A DNA stretch of 64,000 nt, from the NCBI GenBank assembly GCA_030686115.1, contig CP131612.1, positions 992,001 through 1,056,000 on the forward strand, read 5' to 3'. The notes under the pieces are model-generated. The model saw only the letters and a list, made by a program, of their open reading frames with translations, had not been told where the DNA came from and did not search any database. This DNA comes from Psychrobacter cibarius (GTDB lineage Bacteria > Pseudomonadota > Gammaproteobacteria > Pseudomonadales > Moraxellaceae). Positions 20,834-30,324 of this stretch are shown piece after piece (the stretch's first letter is position 1; each line of letters starts with the position of its first letter). The position numbers and the translations under genes are program-made.

Positions 20834-21631
20834 ATGAAATTACAGATTTTAAGTGACTTACATATTGACAGTTATGCGCGTCAGTCACATCCGCTAGGGC
20901 ATATTCCCAAAACTGATGCAGACGTGGTATTAGTCGCGGGCGATACTGCCAACAGCGATAGTGGTATGCCATGGCTACAAGAGCAGGCAGCACGTTTGCA
21001 AGTGCCTGTGATTACGATAGCTGGTAATCATGAATACTTTAATGAAGATGTGCTACATTTTGATAAAAAGCTTGCGACTTGGGATAATTATAATGCCCAG
21101 TCGCAGCAAGGCGTCCGTTTTCTACAGTGTCAACATGTTGATATTGGTGACATACGTATCCTAGGTTGTACTTTATGGACAGATTACCAATATCAGGCCA
21201 ATGAAGATACTATAGCTGCTGCTATGCGCTTTATGCGTGACTATAAACAAATCTATGCTGGAGGCGAGCTTTTTTCACCTGAAGTATCGATGCAAATCCA
21301 TGCTAAGCAGCGTCAATGGTTAAAGCAAGCATTGATCACCGCCAAAACACTTGGCAAAAAAACTGTTGTAATGAGTCATCATAGTATCAGTCCATTATCG
21401 GTTTCTGAGAAGTATGCGAATCTACCAAGTAACGCAGCTTTTATCAGTGATCTATCTGGCTGGATGCATGAAGATTGGGCGCCAATACTATGGGTACATG
21501 GACATACTCACGAAGCATTTGATTACCGTATTGGTAATACACGAGTCATTGTCAATCCACGTGCGTATCCAAATGAGGTGAGCAGCACTGCATTAGCGTT
21601 CGCGTGGGACAAAGTCATTGATATCGGCTAA
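20834..21631 (+). CDS. Calcineurin-like metallophosphoesterase
   Basis: The metal-binding motifs of the family are all present: SDLHID near the N-terminus, VVLVAGDTAN, AGNHEYF, SHHS, and HGHTHEAFDY near the C-terminus. The family hydrolyses phosphoesters with a two-metal centre; the substrate cannot be told from sequence. Start 20834 gives MKLQILSDLHID, the usual N-terminus; an in-frame ATG 15 bases upstream is possible. No strong ribosome site is seen. It is single, between the pyrF terminator and a histidine phosphatase gene. Confidence 0.88.
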   Translation: MKLQILSDLHIDSYARQSHPLGHIPKTDADVVLVAGDTANSDSGMPWLQEQAARLQVPVITIAGNHEYFNEDVLHFDKKLATWDNYNAQSQQGVRFLQCQHVDIGDIRILGCTLWTDYQYQANEDTIAAAMRFMRDYKQIYAGGELFSPEVSMQIHAKQRQWLKQALITAKTLGKKTVVMSHHSISPLSVSEKYANLPSNAAFISDLSGWMHEDWAPILWVHGHTHEAFDYRIGNTRVIVNPRAYPNEVSSTALAFAWDKVIDIG

Positions 21632-21815
21632 GTAATTTTAGCCTCTTGAAAGTAAATATCTTTTTAGTTATTTGTCACCTTGATTCGTATTTTTTAAAAT
21701 AGTGAATATAAAATAGTGCTTATTTTAAAGTCTAACCGCCTAGACTCGTAAGCAATATTACAATTGAACTGATATTTTGTTCATTCATATCAAAAAATCT
21801 GCTACGCTTGCTACC

Positions 21816-22652
21816 ATGAGCAAATATCTCAATAACAATCCCTCAAAACTGTCTGCTGAAAAGCTTGCGAGTCATACTCCAAGTGCTCCGGCGCCTTCGC
21901 ACTTGCCTGATAGTATGATTTCCTCAGTCAGCTTATTGCCTGAAGATAAACGGCTTATTTTATTTACCAGACATTCCTTACGTGAACGCTCTGATGGCAA
22001 TGGTTTTGCCAGTTATCAATTACCCCTAACACCTAAAGGTCGAGTACTAGCGAAGTCGTGGGGGCGTTGGTTAGCAGGGCATTTACCGTACTCGCTCGAT
22101 GTAGACAGTATCTCAAGTCCGATTGGACGCTGTATTGACACGGCGCAGCTGATGCAAGCAGGGGCGGGACTACAACGTGATATTACGCATCAGTCATTGT
22201 TGGTCGAGCCTGGTAGCTTAGTGACTGAGCCTGAAATAGCAAATCCAGTATTTAAAGAAATTGGCGTGCTCAACTTTATCAATCGATTTTTGCAAGGCAA
22301 TCTTGAAGGTACCAAAAACGCTTACCAAGGCGGTCTCGATATTTTATCGCTGTTTTATCAACATCAGCCGCAGCAAGGGCATCTCATGCTTGCCGTCAGT
22401 CATGATACTTTGTTGTCTGCTTTTTTAGCAGTGATGTTTGATGTGGTCGAGATTGATTGGAATGATTGGCCAAAGATGATGGAAGGCGTGTTTTTGTGGT
22501 TTGATGATAAGCCGTTTGAACAAGCCAGTGCACACTTCGTTTGGCGCGGTGAAGTGTATGTGCGCCCGATTCATACTTTATTAGAAGACTACCGTGCTGC
22601 CGGCTTTCATCCTAATACATTGCTCTTACCACCAGAAGTGAAATGGATCTAA
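21816..22652 (+). CDS. Histidine phosphatase family protein
   Basis: The RH motif appears as LFTRHSLRER, with the second Arg and His blocks in SSPIGRCIDTAQ and LAVSHDTLLSAFL, which fit the phosphoglycerate mutase-like/SixA superfamily. The substrate is unknown. An extension of about 45 residues rich in Ser and Pro precedes the fold. ATG 21816 is preferred; a TTG at 21777 would add 13 residues. Neither has a clear ribosome site. The stop codon lies in the first copy of a 16-bp tandem duplication. Confidence 0.82.
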   Translation: MSKYLNNNPSKLSAEKLASHTPSAPAPSHLPDSMISSVSLLPEDKRLILFTRHSLRERSDGNGFASYQLPLTPKGRVLAKSWGRWLAGHLPYSLDVDSISSPIGRCIDTAQLMQAGAGLQRDITHQSLLVEPGSLVTEPEIANPVFKEIGVLNFINRFLQGNLEGTKNAYQGGLDILSLFYQHQPQQGHLMLAVSHDTLLSAFLAVMFDVVEIDWNDWPKMMEGVFLWFDDKPFEQASAHFVWRGEVYVRPIHTLLEDYRAAGFHPNTLLLPPEVKWI

Positions 22653-22678
22653 ATACTATTTAATCTAAATACTATTTA
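22647..22678 (+). repeat. Two tandem copies of a 16-bp unit over a stop codon
   Basis: Unit ATCTAAATACTATTTA occurs at 22647-22662 and 22663-22678. The first copy contains the last codon and stop of the histidine phosphatase gene. Confidence 0.9.
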
Positions 22679-22708
22679 AAAGATTACTACTCATTTTTTG
22701 ATCAGACA

Positions 22709-22751
22709 TAAAAAAACCTTGCCCCAGTATTAGAACCAGTGACAAGGTTTT
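22709..22751 (-). terminator. Terminator of rpsT, probably bidirectional
   Basis: The stem AAAACCTTG/CAAGGTTTT has a 21-base loop. The longer T run lies on the minus strand (seven T), which suits rpsT; the plus side has only a short run. Confidence 0.85.
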
Positions 22752-22797
22752 AGTCATCACGCTATAAAGGCGAGATGTGGTCTAAACGTTAACAATC

Positions 22798-23064
22798 TTA
22801 AGCTTGTAGGCCTTTGATAGTTTTGTTCAGGCGGCTCTTACGACGAGCAGCTTTATTCTTATGAATAATACCTTTGTCAGCCATACGATCAAGAACTGGT
22901 ACCGCTTTTTTGTAAGCTTCGGTAGCCGCGTCATAATCTTTAGCTGCGATAGCCGCATCAACACGTTTTAAGTAAGTACGAACCATAGAGCGTTGTGACG
23001 CAGAGTTCTGACGACGTTTGGTGTTTTGACGGGCGCGTTTACGAGCTTGTGCAGTATTAGCCAC
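22798..23064 (-). CDS. rpsT: 30S ribosomal protein S20
   Basis: S20 binds 16S rRNA early in 30S assembly. The 88-aa basic protein begins [26 protein letters not shown] and contains [43 protein letters not shown], all typical of S20. The start codon is GTG, with AAGGAG 6 bases upstream on the minus strand. A non-ATG start is also the rule for E. coli rpsT (TTG). It is single, transcribed against its neighbours. Confidence 0.97.
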   Translation of the reverse strand: MANTAQARKRARQNTKRRQNSASQRSMVRTYLKRVDAAIAAKDYDAATEAYKKAVPVLDRMADKGIIHKNKAARRKSRLNKTIKGLQA

Positions 23065-23804
23065 GCGAATCTCCTTGATAAAGACAGATAAAAATATGAA
23101 TGTGGATTACAATAAAAAAGGGTTTAACCATCATCGGTAACGAGCAGCCGTCTCGCCAAACATGATGTCGATGTCTAATATTAAAGTACCTATCTGTTAT
23201 TAAAGGCACCTAAATGAGCAATAGAGCATCGCAAGCGCCAAAACTGTTTGGAATAATTAAACAGCGTTAACGTGTAAAGCCGGTTATCTTAGCAAATTAT
23301 CGCCCTTAGAACAATATATTTGATGATTAATGCTTAAAGAAGTTGTGTGATCATATAGATGACAGTTTTTGTGTCTCTGCTCAGCTGTTTTTTGAAATAT
23401 TTATCAATATTGTTGCACCAAAAACCGCTTATGAGTGAATAAATCGCTTAGCCGATAAAATCTCTTACAATAAATTCTATAGAATACCCTCAGTTATGCG
23501 TTAATTTAGGTATGATACTAGGGCATGTCCTCAATTCAATCGATGGACATCTAAATGGGCTAAAAGTGGCTGAATCTTGCCAAACAATGTTAAAAAAAAT
23601 GTCAAATAGCTGGTTAATATCCCGATACTATTTAACATTCTGATAGTATCTGCGCTATTTTCCTCATTTGACTATGATTTATCTCATTTTTATTACCATT
23701 TTCAAAATGAGGATACGCCCTAAGATGAAAAGCTTTGGTGATAGGCTTTAAAATCAGATTTTTCATTATCATCTATTTTCCAACACACTATAAATGGATA
23801 GGCT
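23065..23804. other. 740-bp intergenic region holding a MITE-like element
   Basis: No gene is seen. The rpsT promoter should lie in the left half. The right part holds the 200-bp element at 23521-23720, followed by the short leader of the next gene. Confidence 0.6.
23521..23720. mobile_element. 200-bp MITE-like element with terminal inverted repeats and TA flanks
   Basis: Left end GGGCATGTCCTCAATT and the reverse complement of the right end, GGGCGTATCCTCATTT, agree at 13 of 16 positions. The element is flanked on both sides by TA (23519-23520 and 23721-23722), as expected for transposases that duplicate a TA target (IS630/mariner or some IS5-group elements). It is exactly 200 bp and has no coding capacity. 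I infer a miniature element mobilised in trans or a deletion remnant of an IS. Confidence 0.65.
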
Positions 23805-24506
23805 ATGCAGCGAAAAGCAATTGTAATTGGCGCGACAGGATTGGTCGGACAGCATCTTGTCAAACAGCTTAGTGAGCTTTATGACACGTTAATTGTGATT
23901 GCAAGGCGTCCGCCACGCTATATCAATACCAGCATGCGTTTTTATCAGGTTAATGATTTTGATAATTTGGCTGAAATATTTGCCAGCGTTGGTGTTGATC
24001 GAAGGACGGACGCTTTTAGCTGTCTTGGTACGACTAAGAAGCAGGCTGGTAGCGATGAGGCCTTTCGAAAGGTTGATCATGATTATAATGTCAATTTTGC
24101 CAAACTGTGCCAAGACAAAGGTGTTGAAAATTTCTTTTTGTTATCATCCATGAATGCTGATATTCATAGTCGGTTTTTATACAATCGCGTAAAAGCTGAA
24201 ACTGAGCAGTCTATTATGGCGCTAGGTTTTACGCAGCTAGTTATTTTCCGTCCGTCCTTGTTACTTGGGAAGCATAAAGGTCGTCCGCTTGAAAGTATTG
24301 GTCAAAAAGCCTTTCAGCTGATATCGCCCTTGGTCTCAGAATCATTGTCACTGCATCCCATTTCCGCCAAACGCGTTGCCATTGCCATGGCGATGAGTGC
24401 GCATGATGTTTATCAGCGTAATAAATACCGTAATGAACCAGCTATCCAAACCACTGATATCATCGAAAATAAGCAAATGCTAGCGATGACTAAAGTTAAA
24501 AAATAG
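23805..24506 (+). CDS. NAD(P)-binding protein, atypical short-chain dehydrogenase (HTATIP2-like)
   Basis: The N-terminus AIVIGATGLVGQHLVKQL is a dinucleotide-binding Rossmann motif. CLGTTKKQAGSDEAFRKVDHDY and FFLLSSMNAD, then YNRVKAETEQ with a YxxxK-type pair, resemble the HTATIP2/YwnB-like atypical SDR group, and VIFRPSLLLGKH is also typical. Reaction and substrate are unknown. The 233-aa length fits the group. Transcription probably starts between the MITE-like element and the ATG. Confidence 0.82.
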   Translation: MQRKAIVIGATGLVGQHLVKQLSELYDTLIVIARRPPRYINTSMRFYQVNDFDNLAEIFASVGVDRRTDAFSCLGTTKKQAGSDEAFRKVDHDYNVNFAKLCQDKGVENFFLLSSMNADIHSRFLYNRVKAETEQSIMALGFTQLVIFRPSLLLGKHKGRPLESIGQKAFQLISPLVSESLSLHPISAKRVAIAMAMSAHDVYQRNKYRNEPAIQTTDIIENKQMLAMTKVKK

Positions 24507-24600
24507 CCTAAGTATTAAGTTAAGGGAACGATTAAAATTAAGCCCCAGTCATAAATAATCAATCATGAATAACCAATCATACATAACAAGGAGCGTCACT

Positions 24601-25143
24601 ATGTCAGACATGCCAGAATCAATAATAATGGATAAAGAGAACTTTGTGACCTGTGATTTATTGGATGCCAACCCTGAGTCGCAGGTGTGTTTGCCTAATA
24701 TCGAAGGTAAGTCTTTTCATAGCTTTGGCGGCAAAAAGAAATTCTGCGGTGAAATTGTGACGGTGAAATGCTTCGAAGACAATAGTCGCGTCAAATCATT
24801 GCTAAATAGCGATGGTAAAGACACGGATGGTAACGGTAAGGTGTTGGTGGTTGACGGTGGTGGTTCAATGCGTTGTGCGCTGCTAGGCGACATGATTGCG
24901 CAGTCAGCGATTGATAATGGCTGGGCGGGGGTTATCGTGTACGGCTGCGTCCGTGACGTTGATGATATGGCAGCAATGGACATCGGTGTTATGGCGCTTG
25001 GTTGCATTCCGCGTAAATCGAATCGCCGCGATGAAGGTCAAACCGATATTGAAATTAGCTTTGGTGATTTAACACTAAATTCTGGTATGTTTGTCTATGC
25101 CGATAACAATGGCACTATCGCTAGCGACAAGCCATTAATTTAA
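24601..25143 (+). CDS. rraA: Regulator of ribonuclease E activity A (RraA)
   Basis: RraA-family proteins bind RNase E and slow mRNA decay. The fold markers VDGGGSMRCALLGDMIAQSAIDNGWAGVIVYGCVRDVDDM and the C-terminal GQTDIEISFGDLTLNSGMFVYADNNG match. AAGGAG at 24588-24593, 7 bases before ATG 24601, fixes the start; an upstream ATG at 24565 lacks such a site. Homologues with the catalytic Arg/Asp pair can act as oxaloacetate decarboxylase or aldolase, so enzymatic function cannot be excluded. A strong terminator follows. Confidence 0.93.
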   Translation: MSDMPESIIMDKENFVTCDLLDANPESQVCLPNIEGKSFHSFGGKKKFCGEIVTVKCFEDNSRVKSLLNSDGKDTDGNGKVLVVDGGGSMRCALLGDMIAQSAIDNGWAGVIVYGCVRDVDDMAAMDIGVMALGCIPRKSNRRDEGQTDIEISFGDLTLNSGMFVYADNNGTIASDKPLI

Positions 25144-25184
25144 AAGTGGCTTGTCATTTAACACCAGCTTAATAAATAGCACTC

Positions 25185-25214
25185 AAAAACCTCAGCTTAG
25201 CCGTTGAGGTTTTT
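25185..25214 (+). terminator. Intrinsic terminator after rraA
   Basis: A 10-bp stem AAAAACCTCA/TGAGGTTTTT with a 10-base loop ends in a T run. Confidence 0.93.
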
Positions 25215-25319
25215 ACATTTAATCATCCTGTCTTTATATACGAATATAATCTTTATCAGCTATTTGTCTATTGGTTTTTTAATAAAAATACTAAGTGACA
25301 AACCGTTACGGCATAAATT

Positions 25320-25347
25320 TTGGTAATTGCTGAAATATTCGTATAAT
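25320..25347 (+). promoter_or_regulatory. Candidate sigma70 promoter of mfd
   Basis: A TTGGTA -35-like box (25320-25325) and a perfect TATAAT -10 (25342-25347) are 16 bases apart. The ATG of mfd lies 35 bases after the -10. Confidence 0.55.
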
Positions 25348-25381
25348 AGCTCTCTGACTCCTAACATTGATCCTACTCTTT

Positions 25382-28300
25382 ATGCCTATCACTGCTTTGA
25401 CTGACGCGTTTGAACCAATTAACCAGCAGTTGTTTCCTATCCAGAATGCCGAGCGGCGTTGGCTGGCACCTGTGCATGGTGCAGTCAGCAGTTTGTGGCT
25501 AGCAAGTCTGGTGCAAACACCGCTATGGAATGTTGCCGACCGATTAAAAGTTGTGGTGACGCGTGACCAAAACCAGCTCAATCAAATAGAGACGGAATTG
25601 GCATTTTGCGGCGTCGATGCTTATGTGTTCCCCGATTGGGAGACGTTGACCTATGATGAGCTGTCACCGCATCAAGATATTGTTAGTGAGCGTATCAATC
25701 TATTAACCGATATGCCAACGTCAGGCGTGCTGCTCATCTCGATTCAGGCATTGATGCATCGTGTCGCACCGCCAAGCTGGCTGATAGGGCAGCATTTTGA
25801 TTTGAGTGTTGGTGATCGATTTGATATAAATACCCAGCGCGTATTGCTGGCAAAGGCAGGCTACCGCGCGGTTGAGAATGTGTTTGAGCCGGGGGAATTC
25901 GCGGTACGTGGCAGCATCATTGATATCTTTGCCATGGGTCAGCCGTTCCCACTACGTTTAGATTTGTTTGATGATGAGATTGAGACCATTCGTTTTTTTA
26001 ATCCGCAAACCCAGCGGACACTGACCGTTGATGACCTCAAAACAATGATGAGCGGCAACGATAGTAGCATGGGCAAAGAGTCACTATCACTGCTACACAA
26101 GCTGCCAGATATCTCAAAACCTATCGAACAATTCCAAATACTACCCGCCAAAGAATTTCCGCTTGATGAAGGGCGTGAGACGTTTCGTACCAACTTCGCC
26201 ACGATGTTCCCTAATGCGAGCAGCCGTAAGTTTGAGCTACATAAAGACGTAATGGCAGGTATCGCTAGTAGCGGACTTGAATATTATCAGCCGCTATTTT
26301 TTGATTTAAAAGAGTGGACAGCAGAGAGTAGCTTGTTTGCTTACTTACCAAGCGATGCGCTTTTTATCACTGATGAACTGATTAATGAAAAACAGGTAGA
26401 TTACTGGTCACAAATTCAGCGCCGTTATGAAGAGCGCCGTCATGATATCGATAAACCTATTGTCGCCCCTGAATGGTTATATTTGCTATCAAATACCTTA
26501 AACGCGCATCTTAATCGTTATCCACGGGTGATTCTCAGTGCGCGCAATGAGCTGGCTAGCATGACGGATGTTGCTGCGATTGACAGCGATGATTCGTTAT
26601 TGGAAGATGCTTCATTGTTACAAGTTGAACACCAATCAGATTTACAGCCACAATTGCCACTGACGGCAAATAAGCAGCAAGGCTTGGTGACGCTCAGTGC
26701 GCAAGAGCCGCCACAATTGACCGTTAACCACCAAAAGGCTGAGCCTCTTACCCAGCTATTAGAATTTTTAGAGCTGCAAGCACAAACAGCGACGCCAGTA
26801 TTGATCGTTGCTGAAACAGCGGGTCGCCGCGAAATTCTCATCGAGTTGTTTAAAGGCAAGATTGACATTAAGGCTTATGACAGCTTTGCAGCGTTTCTAA
26901 CAGCGGACAAAACCAACAGCGTTAAAGGTAATAAGCTGCCGCAGGTTGGTTTAACCGTTGCGCCCATTGAGCGTGGGGTATATGTTCCTGAGCGTTTAGT
27001 GCTGATTAGTGAGACGCAGTTATTTGGTCGGCAAGTGCTGCAAACACGCCGTCGTCGTCAAAGCGGGGTGTCCGAAGAGTTTTTGGTTAAGAGTGTCACC
27101 GAGATAACCGAAGGCAGCCCAGTGGTGCATATCGAGCATGGTATTGGGCGTTACAATGGGCTGATTACGTTAGATGTGGGTGATGGTGAGCAAGAGTTTA
27201 TTCACTTAAAATATGCCGATGATGCCAGTATTTATGTGCCCGTTGCTAATTTGCAAATGATTAACCGTTATAGTGGCGGTGACCCAGCACTTGCGCCATT
27301 GCACAAAATCGGTAGCGGCAAATGGGATAAAGCCAAGCAAAAAGCGCTCGAGCAAATTCACGATGTAGCGGCTGAGCTGCTTAATATGCAGGCGCGTCGT
27401 GAAGCTAAAGTCGGTATTCATTTTAAAATAGATGCGTCACAGTATGAGCTCTTTGCCAGTCAATTTGCCTTTGAAGAAACGCCGGATCAAGCCAATGCCA
27501 TTCATGCGGTGATGGAAGACATGCGACAAAACCAACCAATGGATCGGCTCATCTGCGGTGATGTGGGTTTTGGTAAAACAGAAGTGGCTATGCGGGCAGC
27601 ATTCATTGCTGTCAGCGCCGGTTATCAGGTAGCGGTGCTAGTGCCGACGACCTTGCTGGCCGGTCAGCATGAAGACAATTTCCGCGACCGTTTTGCTGAT
27701 TGGCCAGTGCGTATCGAGACGCTCTCACGCTTTGGCGGCAAAAAGCATCAAGAAACGGTGTTGATAGATTTAGCAGCAGGTAAAGTCGATATTGTCATCG
27801 GCACCCATAAACTGTTACAACCTGATGTGAAATTCTCTAATTTAGGTTTGATGATTGTCGACGAAGAACATCGCTTCGGGGTGCGCCATAAAGAGCGTAT
27901 CAAGGCGATTCAGACTGATGTGGATAGTATGTCGATGACAGCGACACCGATCCCTAGAACGCTCAATATGGCGCTCTCAGGTATGCGTGACATGTCAATT
28001 ATCGCGACACCTCCAGCACGACGTTTGGCGATTAAAACCTTTGTCATGCAAAAAACTGATGCTTTAATGAAAGAGGCCATCTTGCGTGAGCTATTGCGCG
28101 GTGGGCAGGTTTATTTATTACATAATGATGTGGCGAGCATTGAGCGTATGGCAGAAACCATACGTGAATTGGTGCCTGAAGCGCGAGTAGGGGTTGCTCA
28201 TGGGCAAATGCAAGAGCGCCAACTTGAGCAAGTGATGCAGCAGTTTTATCATAAAAAATTCAACGTTCTGATATGCTCTACCATTATCGAAACCGGTATT

Positions 28301-29137
28301 GATGTGCCCAATGCCAATACTATCATCATTGAGCGCGCCGATAAGTTTGGCTTGGCACAATTACATCAGCTGCGTGGTCGTGTCGGTCGTAGTCATCATC
28401 AAGCGTATTGTTATTTACTTGTGCCTTCTATCAAAGGTCTAAAAGGCGATGCTAAGCGCCGATTGCATGCGATTGAACGTGCCAATACCTTAGGTGCAGG
28501 TTTTATGCTGGCTAGCGAAGACTTAGAAATTCGCGGTGCTGGCGAAATACTTGGTAAGCAGCAAAGTGGTAATATGCAGGCGATTGGTTTTAGCTTATAT
28601 ATGGACATGCTGGAGCGAGCGACAAAAGCCATTAAAGCGGGTAAAGAGCCTGATTTAAGCACACCGTTGTCGCTGACTAGTGAGATTAATCTGCATAGCT
28701 CAGCATTGATACCAGAAGAATATCTCCATGATGTCCATCAGCGTTTGTTATTTTATAAGCGTATCAGTAATGCCGATGATAAAGAGACATTGATTGATAT
28801 TCGTACCGAAATGATTGACCGTTTTGGTACATTACCAGAGCAAACTAAGCAGTTGTTCGCCATCCACGGACTGCGTATACAAGCTGAGCCGCTGAAGATT
28901 AATAAGATTGATGCCAATAGTAATAGCATGACATTAGAGTTTGCGCCTGATACCCCAGTCGATGCCTTGGCGATTATTAAGTTGATTCAATCAAATGGTC
29001 AGCGCTATCGTATGAACGGTGCTTCTGGTATTCGTTATCAAGATGCTGATAAACTGGCAACGCCGCAGCAGCGCGTCACCGCGATTCAAGAATTATTATG
29101 CTATTTTAGCGAGCATACGGTGGCAGAGTCAGCGTAG
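25382..29137 (+). CDS. mfd: Transcription-repair coupling factor Mfd
   Basis: Mfd removes stalled RNA polymerase and recruits UvrA. A UvrB-like N-terminal module (FPDWETLTYDELSPHQDIVSERI), the RNA polymerase-interaction domain (GSPVVHIEHGIGRYNGL) and the RecG-like motor are present, with Walker A GDVGFGKT at 726-733 and DEEH at 827-830. A C-terminal TRCF domain follows (PEEYLHDVHQRLLFYKRIS). At 1251 aa it is about 100 longer than E. coli Mfd; the extra length lies mostly in a low-complexity linker near residues 395-450. ATG 25382 is preferred to a TTG 15 bases upstream. Confidence 0.97.
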   Translation: MPITALTDAFEPINQQLFPIQNAERRWLAPVHGAVSSLWLASLVQTPLWNVADRLKVVVTRDQNQLNQIETELAFCGVDAYVFPDWETLTYDELSPHQDIVSERINLLTDMPTSGVLLISIQALMHRVAPPSWLIGQHFDLSVGDRFDINTQRVLLAKAGYRAVENVFEPGEFAVRGSIIDIFAMGQPFPLRLDLFDDEIETIRFFNPQTQRTLTVDDLKTMMSGNDSSMGKESLSLLHKLPDISKPIEQFQILPAKEFPLDEGRETFRTNFATMFPNASSRKFELHKDVMAGIASSGLEYYQPLFFDLKEWTAESSLFAYLPSDALFITDELINEKQVDYWSQIQRRYEERRHDIDKPIVAPEWLYLLSNTLNAHLNRYPRVILSARNELASMTDVAAIDSDDSLLEDASLLQVEHQSDLQPQLPLTANKQQGLVTLSAQEPPQLTVNHQKAEPLTQLLEFLELQAQTATPVLIVAETAGRREILIELFKGKIDIKAYDSFAAFLTADKTNSVKGNKLPQVGLTVAPIERGVYVPERLVLISETQLFGRQVLQTRRRRQSGVSEEFLVKSVTEITEGSPVVHIEHGIGRYNGLITLDVGDGEQEFIHLKYADDASIYVPVANLQMINRYSGGDPALAPLHKIGSGKWDKAKQKALEQIHDVAAELLNMQARREAKVGIHFKIDASQYELFASQFAFEETPDQANAIHAVMEDMRQNQPMDRLICGDVGFGKTEVAMRAAFIAVSAGYQVAVLVPTTLLAGQHEDNFRDRFADWPVRIETLSRFGGKKHQETVLIDLAAGKVDIVIGTHKLLQPDVKFSNLGLMIVDEEHRFGVRHKERIKAIQTDVDSMSMTATPIPRTLNMALSGMRDMSIIATPPARRLAIKTFVMQKTDALMKEAILRELLRGGQVYLLHNDVASIERMAETIRELVPEARVGVAHGQMQERQLEQVMQQFYHKKFNVLICSTIIETGIDVPNANTIIIERADKFGLAQLHQLRGRVGRSHHQAYCYLLVPSIKGLKGDAKRRLHAIERANTLGAGFMLASEDLEIRGAGEILGKQQSGNMQAIGFSLYMDMLERATKAIKAGKEPDLSTPLSLTSEINLHSSALIPEEYLHDVHQRLLFYKRISNADDKETLIDIRTEMIDRFGTLPEQTKQLFAIHGLRIQAEPLKINKIDANSNSMTLEFAPDTPVDALAIIKLIQSNGQRYRMNGASGIRYQDADKLATPQQRVTAIQELLCYFSEHTVAESA

Positions 29138-29251
29138 TTGTTTTGGCATTTCGGCATTTTGAGAGCTCAGCAATGATTTTTAGTAGATTCAATCAGCTCA
29201 ATAAGTCAGCTAGCCGGTGCTCAAGTAGGACGTCAAGACAATGAGTCATAG

Positions 29252-29287
29252 CGCTATTTTATCGGTTGGATAACTGATAAAATAGCG
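29252..29287. repeat. Long hairpin between mfd and HIT gene
   Basis: Arms 29252-29263 and 29276-29287 pair perfectly over 12 bp. A wobble and three more pairs close a 4-base loop (ggat). No T tract follows directly, although TTGTTTTTTAG occurs about 20 bases on. Confidence 0.75.
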
Positions 29288-29386
29288 ACATCCTATATTT
29301 AGCCTATTGTTTTTTAGTAAATTAAATTCTGCTTTTCTAGATCTATATTCCATTTATCTTAGTGTCATAACAAGAGAACCGTCATT

Positions 29387-29818
29387 ATGTTCCAACTTCA
29401 TCATAAACTTGCTGCCGATAGCTTTTTAGTGGGTGATTTCCCATTATCGACTTGTCGTTTAATCAATGATTGCCAGTTTCCTTGGTTAATATTAGTGCCG
29501 CGCGTATCAGGTATCAAAGAGTTATATGAGTTATCTGAAGCCGATCAAACACAGTTTTTACGTGAGTCAAGCTGGTTGTCGAGTCAGCTAGCCAAGACCT
29601 TTCAAGCCGATAAAATGAATGTAGCTGCACTCGGTAATCAAGTACCCCAACTTCATTTTCATCATATCGTTCGCTATCAAAACGACATGCAATGGCCAAA
29701 TCCAGTATGGGGCGTCCCTGCTATTCCTTATACTAAAGAAGTGTTGGCGCAGATGCAGCAGACGTTAATGATGGCGCTACGTGGTCATCATCAAATGCCA
29801 TTTGACTGGCAAATGTAA
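29387..29818 (+). CDS. HIT domain protein
   Basis: The histidine-triad motif is seen as PQLHFHHIVRY near residue 87-97, a variant of HxHxH in which the last position is shifted or replaced. The FPWLILVPRV and ELSEADQ blocks fit the FHIT/HIT hydrolase group, which splits nucleoside 5'-phosphoramidates and dinucleoside polyphosphates. At 143 aa it is normal length. The tail QMPFDWQM is unlike classical HinT. It is single, with an AAGAGA ribosome site. Confidence 0.88.
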   Translation: MFQLHHKLAADSFLVGDFPLSTCRLINDCQFPWLILVPRVSGIKELYELSEADQTQFLRESSWLSSQLAKTFQADKMNVAALGNQVPQLHFHHIVRYQNDMQWPNPVWGVPAIPYTKEVLAQMQQTLMMALRGHHQMPFDWQM

Positions 29819-30324
29819 TAAATACCTGAGTAGTAACAGGTCGGTAAGTTGATTGGCAAATCGATAATGATACTCTATTGGCGAGGTATTGATTAACTGG
29901 GCATCGATTGACCCATCAAAGTAACTGGAAAACTGGCTAAACGTTTAAAGTTAAGCCTTATTTTGGTGTCTTAGCCGTTTTATGGTTATGTGCCAACGTT
30001 ATGCTCAGTTATTACAGCCCCTAATTTTTATATATTAATAGGTTTTAAGTATTTGAAATCCAGATAAATATTATCTGGATTTTTTGTATATGGCTCAAAC
30101 GATATGTCTTATAATCCCGATTTGGTAGCGTATTAAGACAAGATGAGTGATGAGTGGTAGGCTTTTGGCTATCAGTGACATGGGTTTTATAGTATTTAAA
30201 AAGTATAATGTAATCATTGATTAATTTTATACACAACTTGGCGTAGAGGCAGGTAGTACGCGTGTGCTATCCTCAAGCCTTTTAGTTTTTTACATAGCCT
30301 GTTTTACGTGAGCGAATACTTCAT
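29819..30324. other. Intergenic region HIT gene-adenylate cyclase
   Basis: The region holds a clear terminator at 30056-30085 and a weaker GGCTAA/TTAGCC pair at 29935-29976. No ORF is credible. A TATAAT at about 30206 may be part of the cyclase promoter. Confidence 0.5.
30056..30086 (+). terminator. Intrinsic terminator upstream of the cyclase gene
   Basis: A 12-bp stem AAATCCAGATAA/TTATCTGGATTT with a 3-base loop is followed by TTTT. It lies 240 bases after the HIT gene. Confidence 0.8.
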
